From NCBI GenBank assembly GCA_030740135.1, contig JASLXW010000289.1:1-5474 (forward strand): 5,474 bases of DNA, written 5' to 3'. A program made the translations under genes and the position numbers. Shown here in pieces: positions 1-4,377 of this stretch; within the stretch, counting starts at the first letter, position 1; the number at the start of each line of letters is the position of its first letter. The stretch comes from Nitrospinota bacterium (GTDB lineage: Bacteria; UBA8248; JACPRG01). A model generated the notes under the pieces. The model saw only the letters and a list, made by a program, of their open reading frames with translations, was not told where the DNA came from and searched no databases.

Positions 1-20
1 AACGTCCACAGCCACCTCCC

Positions 21-70
21 ATCCGCTTGACGCCCACCCTAGATGTAGTGGGTGTGGGTGTCAAGCGGAT
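21..70. repeat. Long imperfect hairpin at the left edge
   Basis: The arm at 21-37 (ATCCGCTTGACGCCCAC) pairs with 54-70 (GTGGGTGTCAAGCGGAT). Eleven outer pairs are perfect, then one G-T pair, then five more Watson-Crick pairs. Past a single bulged T at 53, bases 38-39 can also pair with 51-52, leaving a loop of about 11 nt. No T-run follows on either strand, so it is not a standard intrinsic terminator. It may be a REP/MITE-type palindrome, the end of an element lying to the left, or an RNA structure. The window edge prevents a choice. Confidence 0.6.
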
Positions 71-71
71 A

Positions 72-97
72 GGCACGGTAATAACAAAGACTGTGCC
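72..97. repeat. Short hairpin next to the edge hairpin
   Basis: GGCACGG at 72-78 pairs with CTGTGCC at 91-97 (six Watson-Crick pairs plus one G-T) around a 12-nt AT-rich loop. It starts two bases after the 21-70 hairpin, so the two would form tandem stem-loops if transcribed. Taken alone, an arm this short could be chance. Confidence 0.3.
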
Positions 98-139
98 AAT
101 ACGGCGGCAAGCGCATTAATCGTCTATTATCAAATGGTT

Positions 140-153
140 GTGAGATATCTCAC
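140..153. promoter_or_regulatory. 14-bp perfect palindrome, operator-like
   Basis: GTGAGATATCTCAC is a perfect palindrome in AT-rich intergenic DNA. The length and position suit a binding site for a dimeric regulator. The half-site TGAGA/TCTCA recurs twice further on (see 184-216). No regulator gene is visible and no known consensus is claimed. The target could be the gene at 518 or a gene beyond the left edge. Confidence 0.4.
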
Positions 154-183
154 CTCAATCACCTGTTTCGATCGTGACCCGTT

Positions 184-216
184 TGATACAACAATGATTG
201 TCTCATCAATGTCTCA
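184..216. promoter_or_regulatory. Dyad plus helical-turn direct repeat, operator-like
   Basis: A dyad centred on base 196 runs from TGAT at 184-187 to ATCA at 205-208. Its core is the perfect ACAAT-G-ATTGT at 191-201, so 9 of 12 half-site positions are symmetric. Overlapping it, TGTCTCA occurs at 199-205 and again at 210-216, an 11-bp period or about one helical turn. These repeats share the TCTCA core of the palindrome at 140-153. The arrangement suggests cooperative regulator binding, but this is inferred from the pattern only. Confidence 0.35.
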
Positions 217-386
217 CAGTCGTCTCCTGTAAGACATGCCTCTTCCTAAATTCGGATTTCCTCGCAGAGACGTTATCGAAAAACTGCCGTAGACATCTTA
301 TCGTCAGGGCTTGGTTGGAAATTGAGTGGAAGAGGAAAAAAAGGGGCCGGGCTGAGGGGCGGATTCTCTCAATCATCGAGATTGTC

Positions 387-417
387 TTGCCCCCCCGCCC
401 TTGTGGTAACCTATATT
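387..417 (+). promoter_or_regulatory. Possible sigma-70-type promoter for the gene at 518
   Basis: TATATT at 412-417 is a fair -10 element in an otherwise GC-rich stretch. The best -35 candidate is TTGCCC at 387-392 with a long 19-bp spacer. If real, transcription would begin near 424 and leave a leader of about 95 nt. The poor -35 and spacing make this a weak call; TTTATA at 436-441 is another -10 candidate with no clear -35. Confidence 0.22.
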
Positions 418-517
418 GTAGAGTGGGGTTTAAAGTTTATAGGGGTCCCGCGTGGACCGGTGATGATCGGCGATTGGAACGTCGCCGAGTCCGCTCCCGT
501 GATTTTGGAGATTTGCA

Positions 518-1000
518 ATGAAGCGCTTTGCGGCCGCGATCCTGGTTTGTCTGATCCTTGCTCCGGTAAGCGTTTCGGCGAAACCGATCCTCATCCGGGC
601 CTCCGGGGTTCAGGTCGAATTGCCCGAGTACTGGGGGGTCAGGAGGCAGGAAGGCATCCTCATGGCCTCGCCCCGGGACGGGACCTTGCTGCTCGTGTTC
701 GGGGTGGTGACGGCCCGAGATTTGGACGAAGCCGTGAAGAATCTGGACAAAGATCTCTCGAAATTCGTCCGCTCCTCGAAGATCGAGGGGAAGCCGGAGC
801 CCGTCGAGATCAATGGCCTGCGCGGCCTCACCGTGGCCGCCTCGGGCGAAGCCGAAGGAAAGAAAGTCGACATCGCCACGCTTCTCCTGAAAACGAAGTT
901 GGCGAACATCCTTCTCGTCCTCGGCATCGGCGAAAAGGGCCAGTTCGAAAAACACCTTCCCGTCGTCCAGCAGATCCTCGGCACCCTCAAACCCGCGTGA
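518..1000 (+). CDS. Small secreted protein, PsbP/Mog1/DcrB-like (DUF1795-type)
   Basis: This 160-residue protein is probably periplasmic. Residues 1-21 form a Sec signal peptide: MKR, a hydrophobic stretch from about 4 to 18, and VSA before the cut at 21/22. There is no lipobox cysteine. The mature part of about 139 residues has the layout I associate with the PsbP/Mog1/DcrB fold: an early strand ending in LPEYW (34-39), alternating strands such as TLLLVFGVV (56-64), a central helix (about 68-84), a NGLRG turn (99-103), paired strands (119-137) and a C-terminal helix ending in ILGTLKP. Such proteins have no enzymatic motif and varied or unknown roles. GGAG at 507-510, 7 nt before the ATG, supports the start. 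It stands alone, 264 bp before the decarboxylase. The signal peptide is clear; the fold assignment is from pattern memory and function is unknown. Confidence 0.8.
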   Translation: MKRFAAAILVCLILAPVSVSAKPILIRASGVQVELPEYWGVRRQEGILMASPRDGTLLLVFGVVTARDLDEAVKNLDKDLSKFVRSSKIEGKPEPVEINGLRGLTVAASGEAEGKKVDIATLLLKTKLANILLVLGIGEKGQFEKHLPVVQQILGTLKPA

Positions 1001-1264
1001 CCCGATTCCGGCGAGGGCGGATTTCTCAAACAGGCGAGCCCCCGGCCGAAGCGGAGCCCCTCCTTTCCCCCGCAATCCATCGATTATTCTGTTGACCCCG
1101 TCAGATCGCGGACGGTCTCCAAAAGCCGCCTATGCAACCCCATTCGGTATTCCCTGGATGAGAAATTCACGATAGGATGGCGCATCCGAGCCAATTGTGT
1201 GTCCTGAAATTCGCTGTAGTTCCCGGCTGATGTCCCGGACCGTGGAATCAAAGGAGATTCGAAA
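1001..1264. other. Intergenic region before the decarboxylase
   Basis: No gene is supported in these 264 bp. I see the 15-bp repeat at 1020-1034, a C-rich segment around 1035-1075, and a small inverted repeat CCGTC/GACGG at 1098-1102 and 1111-1115 next to a TTGACC at 1092-1097 that lacks a matching -10. The region ends in a strong ribosome binding site, AAGGAG at 1251-1256, 8 nt before the decarboxylase ATG. There is enough room for a separate promoter, but I cannot point to one with confidence. Confidence 0.5.
1020..1034. repeat. 15-bp repeat, copy 1 (second copy at 4327-4341)
   Basis: GATTTCTCAAACAGG occurs here, 20 bp after the stop of the small secreted protein, and again identically at 4327-4341, about 50 bp before the ATPase start. 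Both copies are in non-coding DNA and in the same orientation. The flanks do not match. A 15-bp exact repeat is unlikely but not impossible by chance in 5.5 kb. Confidence 0.4.
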
Positions 1265-2635
1265 ATGCCGTTCGACGATCCGCGGGATTTTCTGGAATAC
1301 CTCGAGGAACGAAACGACCTCCTCCGCATCTCCGAAGAGGTGGACCCCAAATATGAAATCTCCGCCTACATCCGGAAGACCTCCGATCAGGAGGGACCGG
1401 CTCTCCTGTTCGAGAACGTAAAAGGGCACGACACATCGGTCGTCGGGGGAATCTTCGCCTGCCGCCGACGGCTCCTCATGGCCCTGGAGGCCGATTCGGA
1501 AAACGTTTACGAACAGTTCGACCACGGAGTGGGCCACCCCATCCCCCCCCGGCTGGTCGAGACGGGTCCCTGCAAAGACGTGATCCTGAAAGGGGACGAG
1601 GTGGACCTCACCCGCCTGCCCATCCCCACCTACGCCGAGCAGGACGGCGGCGCCTTCATCACCCACGGCATCCAGATCAGCAAAGACCCCGAGGACGGCT
1701 CCAAGAACGCCTCAATCTACCGGATGCAGCTCCGCGGAAAACGCGAGTTGAACGTCTATCCTTCGGGATACCAGGACCTTTTCCGCCAATTCGCCAAGGC
1801 GGAGGCCAAGGACGAGCCTCTGGAGATCGCCGTGGCCATGGGGTGCGACCCGGCGGTGATGCTCGCCACACAGGTGACGGCCGCCTACGGGGAAGATGAG
1901 CTGGCGATCGCCGGCGGGCTGCGGGGCAGGCCCGTGGACGTGGTGAAGTGCGAGACCGTGGACCTGGAGGCGCCCGCGAACTCGGAAATCGTCATCGAGG
2001 GCCGGGTCCTCCCTCACCGCCGGGAGCACGAGGGCCCCTTCGGCGAATACTCGGGGTATTACGGCCCGGCCTCGATGCAGCCCGTCGTCGAGGTGACGGC
2101 CGTCACCCACCGGCGGAACCCGATCTTCCACGCCGGCCTGACCGGACGCCCCATGACCGAAAACCACTTCCTCAAGGAGCTCCCCAGCGAGGCCGCGTTA
2201 TACCGGTATCTGAAACCGAGTTTCCCGGGCCTGAAAAGTGTCCACGCCACCGGGGCGGGCTGCTGCGCGTTCATCATCTTCATCAGCGTTCAGCAGACCT
2301 TTTTGGGCGAAGGCCGCAAGGTCCTGATGGCCGCTATCGGGAGCGAGAAGCCCCTCAAATATGTCGTCGTGTGCGATGAAGACATCGACGTCTTCGATCA
2401 TTCCCAGGTCCTGTGGGCCATCGCCACCCGGGCCCGGCCGGCGGAAGACGTGATCATCATCCCCAACTACCCCACGGCCAACCTGGACCCCTCGAAACCC
2501 GATGGGCAGTTGGGATCGGCGCTGGGGATCGACGCCACCCGGCCCTTCGGGGAGCCGTTCCCGGAGGTCCCCTTCCACCCGGGCCTCGACCGCGTTCCCG
2601 ACCTGTTGGAGATGATGCGGCGGCGAGGCGGGTGA
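1265..2635 (+). CDS. UbiD-family prenyl-FMN-dependent decarboxylase
   Basis: This complete 456-residue cytoplasmic protein has the usual UbiD length. UbiD enzymes use prenylated FMN, made by a UbiX partner, to (de)carboxylate aromatic or alpha,beta-unsaturated acids. The prFMN/metal region is visible as N148 and R153 in NASIYRMQ. GCDPAVMLA (193-201) is typical of the family. E212 lies 44 residues before E256, the spacing of the metal-ligand and catalytic glutamates in fungal Fdc1. The motif EGPFGEYSGYY (256-266) supplies E256 and E261, which with R153 make the catalytic Arg-Glu-Glu/Asp set. The C-terminal domain has VVVCDEDIDVFD (367-378), a WAIATR segment and GIDAT (421-425), matching E. coli UbiD from memory. 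Where many members have a metal-binding His (..HW), this protein appears to have Y165. The substrate cannot be read from sequence. No UbiX gene is in the window. AAGGAG 8 nt upstream fixes the start. The importer downstream could feed it, which is inference. Confidence 0.93.
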   Translation: MPFDDPRDFLEYLEERNDLLRISEEVDPKYEISAYIRKTSDQEGPALLFENVKGHDTSVVGGIFACRRRLLMALEADSENVYEQFDHGVGHPIPPRLVETGPCKDVILKGDEVDLTRLPIPTYAEQDGGAFITHGIQISKDPEDGSKNASIYRMQLRGKRELNVYPSGYQDLFRQFAKAEAKDEPLEIAVAMGCDPAVMLATQVTAAYGEDELAIAGGLRGRPVDVVKCETVDLEAPANSEIVIEGRVLPHRREHEGPFGEYSGYYGPASMQPVVEVTAVTHRRNPIFHAGLTGRPMTENHFLKELPSEAALYRYLKPSFPGLKSVHATGAGCCAFIIFISVQQTFLGEGRKVLMAAIGSEKPLKYVVVCDEDIDVFDHSQVLWAIATRARPAEDVIIIPNYPTANLDPSKPDGQLGSALGIDATRPFGEPFPEVPFHPGLDRVPDLLEMMRRRGG

Positions 2636-2688
2636 TCCATTTCCGGCGATGCGGATGACCCGGCGCGGCGCCCGGTCCGGAAAGGGGG

Positions 2689-2704
2689 GTCAACATTTGT
2701 TGAC
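2689..2704. promoter_or_regulatory. 16-bp palindrome, operator-like
   Basis: GTCAACA at 2689-2695 and TGTTGAC at 2698-2704 are exact reverse complements separated by TT. The site is 54 bp after the decarboxylase stop and 31 bp before a TTGACA hexamer, where an operator for the downstream importer would be expected. The GT..AC-rich symmetry resembles sites bound by GntR-type regulators, but I do not claim a family. No T-run follows, and the loop is too short for a normal terminator. Confidence 0.45.
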
Positions 2705-2734
2705 GGCACACCGGCGCGAAGCGGCAGATAGTGC

Positions 2735-2777
2735 TTGACACCCTTCTCATTGATATCAGACGATAGACTGATGTCTG
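2735..2777 (+). promoter_or_regulatory. -35-like TTGACA with adjoining dyad; possible importer promoter
   Basis: TTGACA at 2735-2740 is a perfect -35 hexamer. No good -10 sits 16-18 bp further; GATAGA at 2762-2767 is 21 bp away, so the promoter call is weak or needs an activator. Just downstream is a dyad of two 10-bp half-sites, TTGATATCAG (2750-2759) and CTGATGTCTG (2768-2777), matching at 7 of 10 positions with the inner ATCAG/CTGAT exact. A bound regulator here would overlap RNA polymerase. The first protein start downstream is at 3087, implying a leader of about 300 nt. Confidence 0.3.
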
Positions 2778-2820
2778 CAAGCAGGAAAATTCAACCCATT
2801 CAATCGCGGCGCCGTGGGGA

Positions 2821-3029
2821 GTCCGGAAGGAAACGGACCTGCGAACCCAGTTGCGTACTCTTTGCGCCCCGGAGCGCGGCGGCGCGCGTGAATCGATGGG
2901 CGGTCCCCGGCTGAACCGGGGCGTGCGGTCTGAGATCCGCGATTTCAGACTCATTCGTCGATGATGCGGCTCCCACTCCGAACCGGAGCCGTGACGATTT
3001 TGATCCGGCAGTCCGCGAGGGCGGCCTGC
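2821..3029 (+). promoter_or_regulatory. Candidate structured mRNA leader of the importer genes
   Basis: A series of stem-loops precedes the binding-protein gene. GTCCG/CGGAC pairs 2821-2825 with 2834-2838. A near-palindrome sits at 2864-2877. CCCCGG/CCGGGG pairs 2905-2910 with 2916-2921 around a 5-nt loop. 2928-2937 pairs with 2941-2950 (10 pairs, one G-U, loop CGC). CGGCTCC/GGAGCCG pairs 2967-2973 with 2985-2991, followed by TTTT at 2998-3001. 3008-3011 plus 3013-3016 pairs with 3021-3024 plus 3026-3029 around GAGG. The hairpin with TTTT a few bases after it could act as a weak attenuator. GC-rich DNA forms hairpins easily, so this is a candidate, not an established RNA. I do not recognise a known riboswitch class. 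Confidence 0.3.
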
Positions 3030-3086
3030 GAATAATCCCCTGGAGACCCATCAGGATGATCCGGGTGGGCAAGGGAGGGCAGAAAG

Positions 3087-4079
3087 ATGTTTCGGAATCG
3101 CTCCTGTGTCCTGAGATTCACCGTCGCGCTCGCCTTCTTTTTGAGCGGAGTCGGGTTTTCCGGTTCGAGCGCGGCGCAGAAATCCGTGAAGTTCCGGATG
3201 GACTGGAAGATGAGCGCGGCGCACGGCCCCTTCCTGGTCGCCGCCGAGAGAGGGTTTTACAAAGCCGAGGGCCTGTCCGTTCAGGTGATGGGAGGCTCGG
3301 GCTCGACGGACTCGCTGAAACTGCTGGGCGGAGGGTCCATCGAGTTCGGTCTGGTGGACGCGCCGGTTATCGTTCAGGGACGGGTCAAAGGGGTTCCGGT
3401 CAAATCCATCGCCGTCTACTGGCAGCGGACTCCGCAGATGATCGTGTGGAACGCCGGAAAACACGACGTCAAGACCCCCAAAGACCTGAAAGGGCTCAAG
3501 GTGGGCGTCAAGCACAAGTCCTCCACCTTCCAGGGCTTTCGCGCATTCACCCGGGCCCAGGGTCTCGACATGAAAAAGGATATGAAGCTGATACCCATCG
3601 GGTTCGGCGTGGCCCCGCTGCTGGCCGGGCAGGTGGACGCCCTGGTGGGCTTCACAACAAGCGAACCGCTGAGGGCCGCGGACAAAGGGCTCAAGGTGAA
3701 GGAATTTCTCTTCGCGAACTATGGAGTCAAGATGTACGGCTTGACGATCGCCACGCGCGAAGACCTGCTCAAATCGGACGGCGCGATGATCAGGAGCTTC
3801 CTGAAGGCCTCTCTGCGTGGAATCAAATACGCCGCGGACCATCCGGACGAGGTGGCGCCGGCGGTGAAGAAAAAAGTCACCCAGGCCAAACTCGGCCAGC
3901 AAAGCCGCATATGGCAAAAGGTGATGAAAGCCGTCCTCTTCGCCGACGGACCCGGCAAGCGCGTGGGCGTTCAGACCAGCAACGGCTGGGGGAAGACCCA
4001 AAACATCCTCTTCGACCTGAAGCTGATCGAGAAAAAGGTTCCGGTCGGATCCATCTACACCAACGCGTTTCTACCCTAG
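3087..4079 (+). CDS. ABC importer periplasmic substrate-binding protein, NMT1/ThiY-like
   Basis: This 330-residue periplasmic protein would capture a small solute and deliver it to the importer encoded just downstream. Residues 1-30 form a Sec signal peptide (basic MFRNR, hydrophobic 8-25, SAA before the cut at 30/31) with no lipobox. The mature protein follows the NMT1/THI5-like, NitT/TauT binding-protein pattern: DWKMSAAHGPFLVAAERGFY (39-58) then KAEGL, the ligand-cleft segment GSGSTDSLKLL (70-80), IEFGLVD (85-91), YWQRTP (111-116), KTPKDLKGLKVGV (129-141) and APLLAGQVDALVG (176-188). Relatives bind pyrimidine precursors of thiamine (ThiY), sulfonates, nitrate, or phthalate-like acids, so the ligand stays open. 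The start is supported by AAGGGAGGG at 3071-3079, 7 nt before the ATG. The gene ends in TAG, and its ATPase begins 298 bp later, an unusually wide gap for such an operon. Confidence 0.92.
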   Translation: MFRNRSCVLRFTVALAFFLSGVGFSGSSAAQKSVKFRMDWKMSAAHGPFLVAAERGFYKAEGLSVQVMGGSGSTDSLKLLGGGSIEFGLVDAPVIVQGRVKGVPVKSIAVYWQRTPQMIVWNAGKHDVKTPKDLKGLKVGVKHKSSTFQGFRAFTRAQGLDMKKDMKLIPIGFGVAPLLAGQVDALVGFTTSEPLRAADKGLKVKEFLFANYGVKMYGLTIATREDLLKSDGAMIRSFLKASLRGIKYAADHPDEVAPAVKKKVTQAKLGQQSRIWQKVMKAVLFADGPGKRVGVQTSNGWGKTQNILFDLKLIEKKVPVGSIYTNAFLP

Positions 4080-4117
4080 TGTGGTGTTTGATCCATTCGC
4101 ATAAGAACACCGGCGAT

Positions 4118-4149
4118 GATCAAGGCGCATGTTCCCCTGGACCTTGATC
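4118..4149 (+). repeat. 8-bp perfect inverted repeat after the binding-protein gene
   Basis: GATCAAGG at 4118-4125 and CCTTGATC at 4142-4149 are exact reverse complements with a 16-nt loop, and a flanking T-G pair can extend the stem. It begins 39 bp after the stop codon. The following bases are G-rich rather than T-rich, so it is not a clear intrinsic terminator. It may protect the mRNA 3' end or bind a regulator. Confidence 0.4.
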
Positions 4150-4184
4150 GGGGGGAGTGCGAAGCCCGGCGTGGAAGGTCAGGT

Positions 4185-4208
4185 GGGTGGGTGAGTGGGT
4201 AGGGCGGG
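4185..4208 (+). other. G-quadruplex-type G tract
   Basis: Five GGG runs occur on the coding strand at 4185-4187, 4189-4191, 4197-4199, 4202-4204 and 4206-4208, with loops of 1, 5, 2 and 1 nt. This satisfies the usual four-run G3 pattern with short loops. It overlaps the left arm of the 4198-4226 hairpin, so the two structures are mutually exclusive. Folding in vivo is not shown by sequence. Confidence 0.45.
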
Positions 4209-4226
4209 CAAGATGCCCGCCCTACC
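4198..4226. repeat. REP-like perfect hairpin
   Basis: GGTAGGGCGGGCA at 4198-4210 pairs perfectly with TGCCCGCCCTACC at 4214-4226 around the loop AGA, a 13-bp stem. I recall GTAGGGCGGGCA-type palindromes as dispersed intergenic repeats in several environmental bacterial groups, so a REP or REP-derived element is likely. Only one copy is visible here, so repetitiveness is not shown by this window. There is no T-run. In an operon such a hairpin could block 3' exonucleases and leave the upstream cistron more abundant. Confidence 0.6.
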
Positions 4227-4232
4227 GGTGGA

Positions 4233-4247
4233 CGGTGGATCCCACCG
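4233..4247. repeat. Small hairpin adjoining the REP-like element
   Basis: CGGTGG at 4233-4238 pairs with CCACCG at 4242-4247 around the loop ATC. It lies 6 bp after the 4198-4226 hairpin and may be part of the same element, since REP units often come as paired palindromes. On its own the arm is short. Confidence 0.35.
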
Positions 4248-4326
4248 ACGGGCAGGCCGGGCGCGGGTCGGCCGACCCTCCAGCCCGGCCGAAATGCGTG
4301 AATGACCCCGCTCGAATTCATCAACA

Positions 4327-4341
4327 GATTTCTCAAACAGG
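4327..4341. repeat. 15-bp repeat, copy 2 (first copy at 1020-1034)
   Basis: This is identical to GATTTCTCAAACAGG at 1020-1034 and in the same orientation, with unrelated flanks. It lies 36 bp before the ATPase ATG, upstream of a GGAGG at 4347-4351. Role unknown. Confidence 0.4.
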
Positions 4342-4377
4342 ACCCTGGAGGTTCACCGGGGAAATGAACCGGAGGGG

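Larger units (their letters stand above)
1..517. other. Non-coding region before the first gene
   Basis: I see no convincing gene in these 517 bases. Open frames exist but have no recognisable protein content and no good ribosome binding site. Roughly 75-330 is clearly more AT-rich than the rest of the window, as expected for a regulatory intergenic region or an old insertion remnant. The stretch holds a long hairpin at 21-70, a smaller one at 72-97, dyads at 140-153 and 184-216, purine-rich DNA around 325-350, a C-rich run at 390-400 and a possible -10 element at 412-417. Whatever gene lies to the left is outside the window, so part of this DNA may serve that gene. Confidence 0.6.
4080..4377. 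other. Repeat-bearing gap between binding-protein and ATPase genes
   Basis: No gene is supported in these 298 bp. An open frame from 4157 ending at 4381 is made largely of repeat DNA and has no family features. The gap holds an 8-bp inverted repeat (4118-4149), a G-quadruplex-type tract (4185-4208), a 13-bp perfect hairpin (4198-4226), a 6-bp hairpin (4233-4247) and the second copy of a 15-bp repeat (4327-4341). Because genes on either side belong to one transport system, the gap looks like an insertion into an operon or an expression-tuning element. Confidence 0.6.

Noticed and set aside
83..99. Sigma-54-type promoter on the minus strand (TTGGCAC-N5-TTGTT)
   Set aside because: The -12 GC is GT, no activator sites or target gene are visible, and it overlaps a hairpin arm.
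2..232. 3' end of a TnpB-like gene (CSGCG..QADRHGN..ANTAA in one frame)
   Set aside because: The zinc-ribbon resemblance is partial: the second Cys pair and the DRDxNAA spacing are wrong, the frame runs on through AT-rich non-coding-like sequence, and a strong palindrome occupies its first part.
401..445. mraZ-box-like repeats (GTGG, GTGGGG, AGGGG at about 10-20 bp steps)
   Set aside because: Spacing and sequence are irregular, and no mraZ or cell-division gene follows.
322..1095. 257-codon + strand open frame spanning the small secreted protein
   Set aside because: It overlaps a gene with a signal peptide and good ribosome binding site, and its own product is Arg/Pro/Gly-rich without domain features.
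2640..2683. Intrinsic terminator after the decarboxylase (TTTCCGG at 2640-2646 with CCGGAAA at 2677-2683)
   Set aside because: The loop is 30 nt, inner pairing is imperfect, and G-rich rather than T-rich sequence follows.
2916..3010. TPP (thi-box) riboswitch before the ThiY-like gene
   Set aside because: GGGG, CTGAGA and GAACC are present in order, but the diagnostic GAACCTGATCTGG-type block and closing stem are not; GATCCGG lies about 18 nt after GAACC. CTGAGA is better explained as part of the 2928-2950 hairpin.
3051..4001. 316-codon open frame on the minus strand over the binding-protein gene
   Set aside because: It is antisense to a gene with clear family motifs and a signal peptide. 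Its translation has no recognisable domain, and long shadow frames are expected in GC-rich DNA.
3056..4147. 363-codon + strand open frame in another frame over the binding-protein gene
   Set aside because: Arg/Gly-rich, low-information translation, no family motif; it is an out-of-frame shadow of the 3087-4079 gene.
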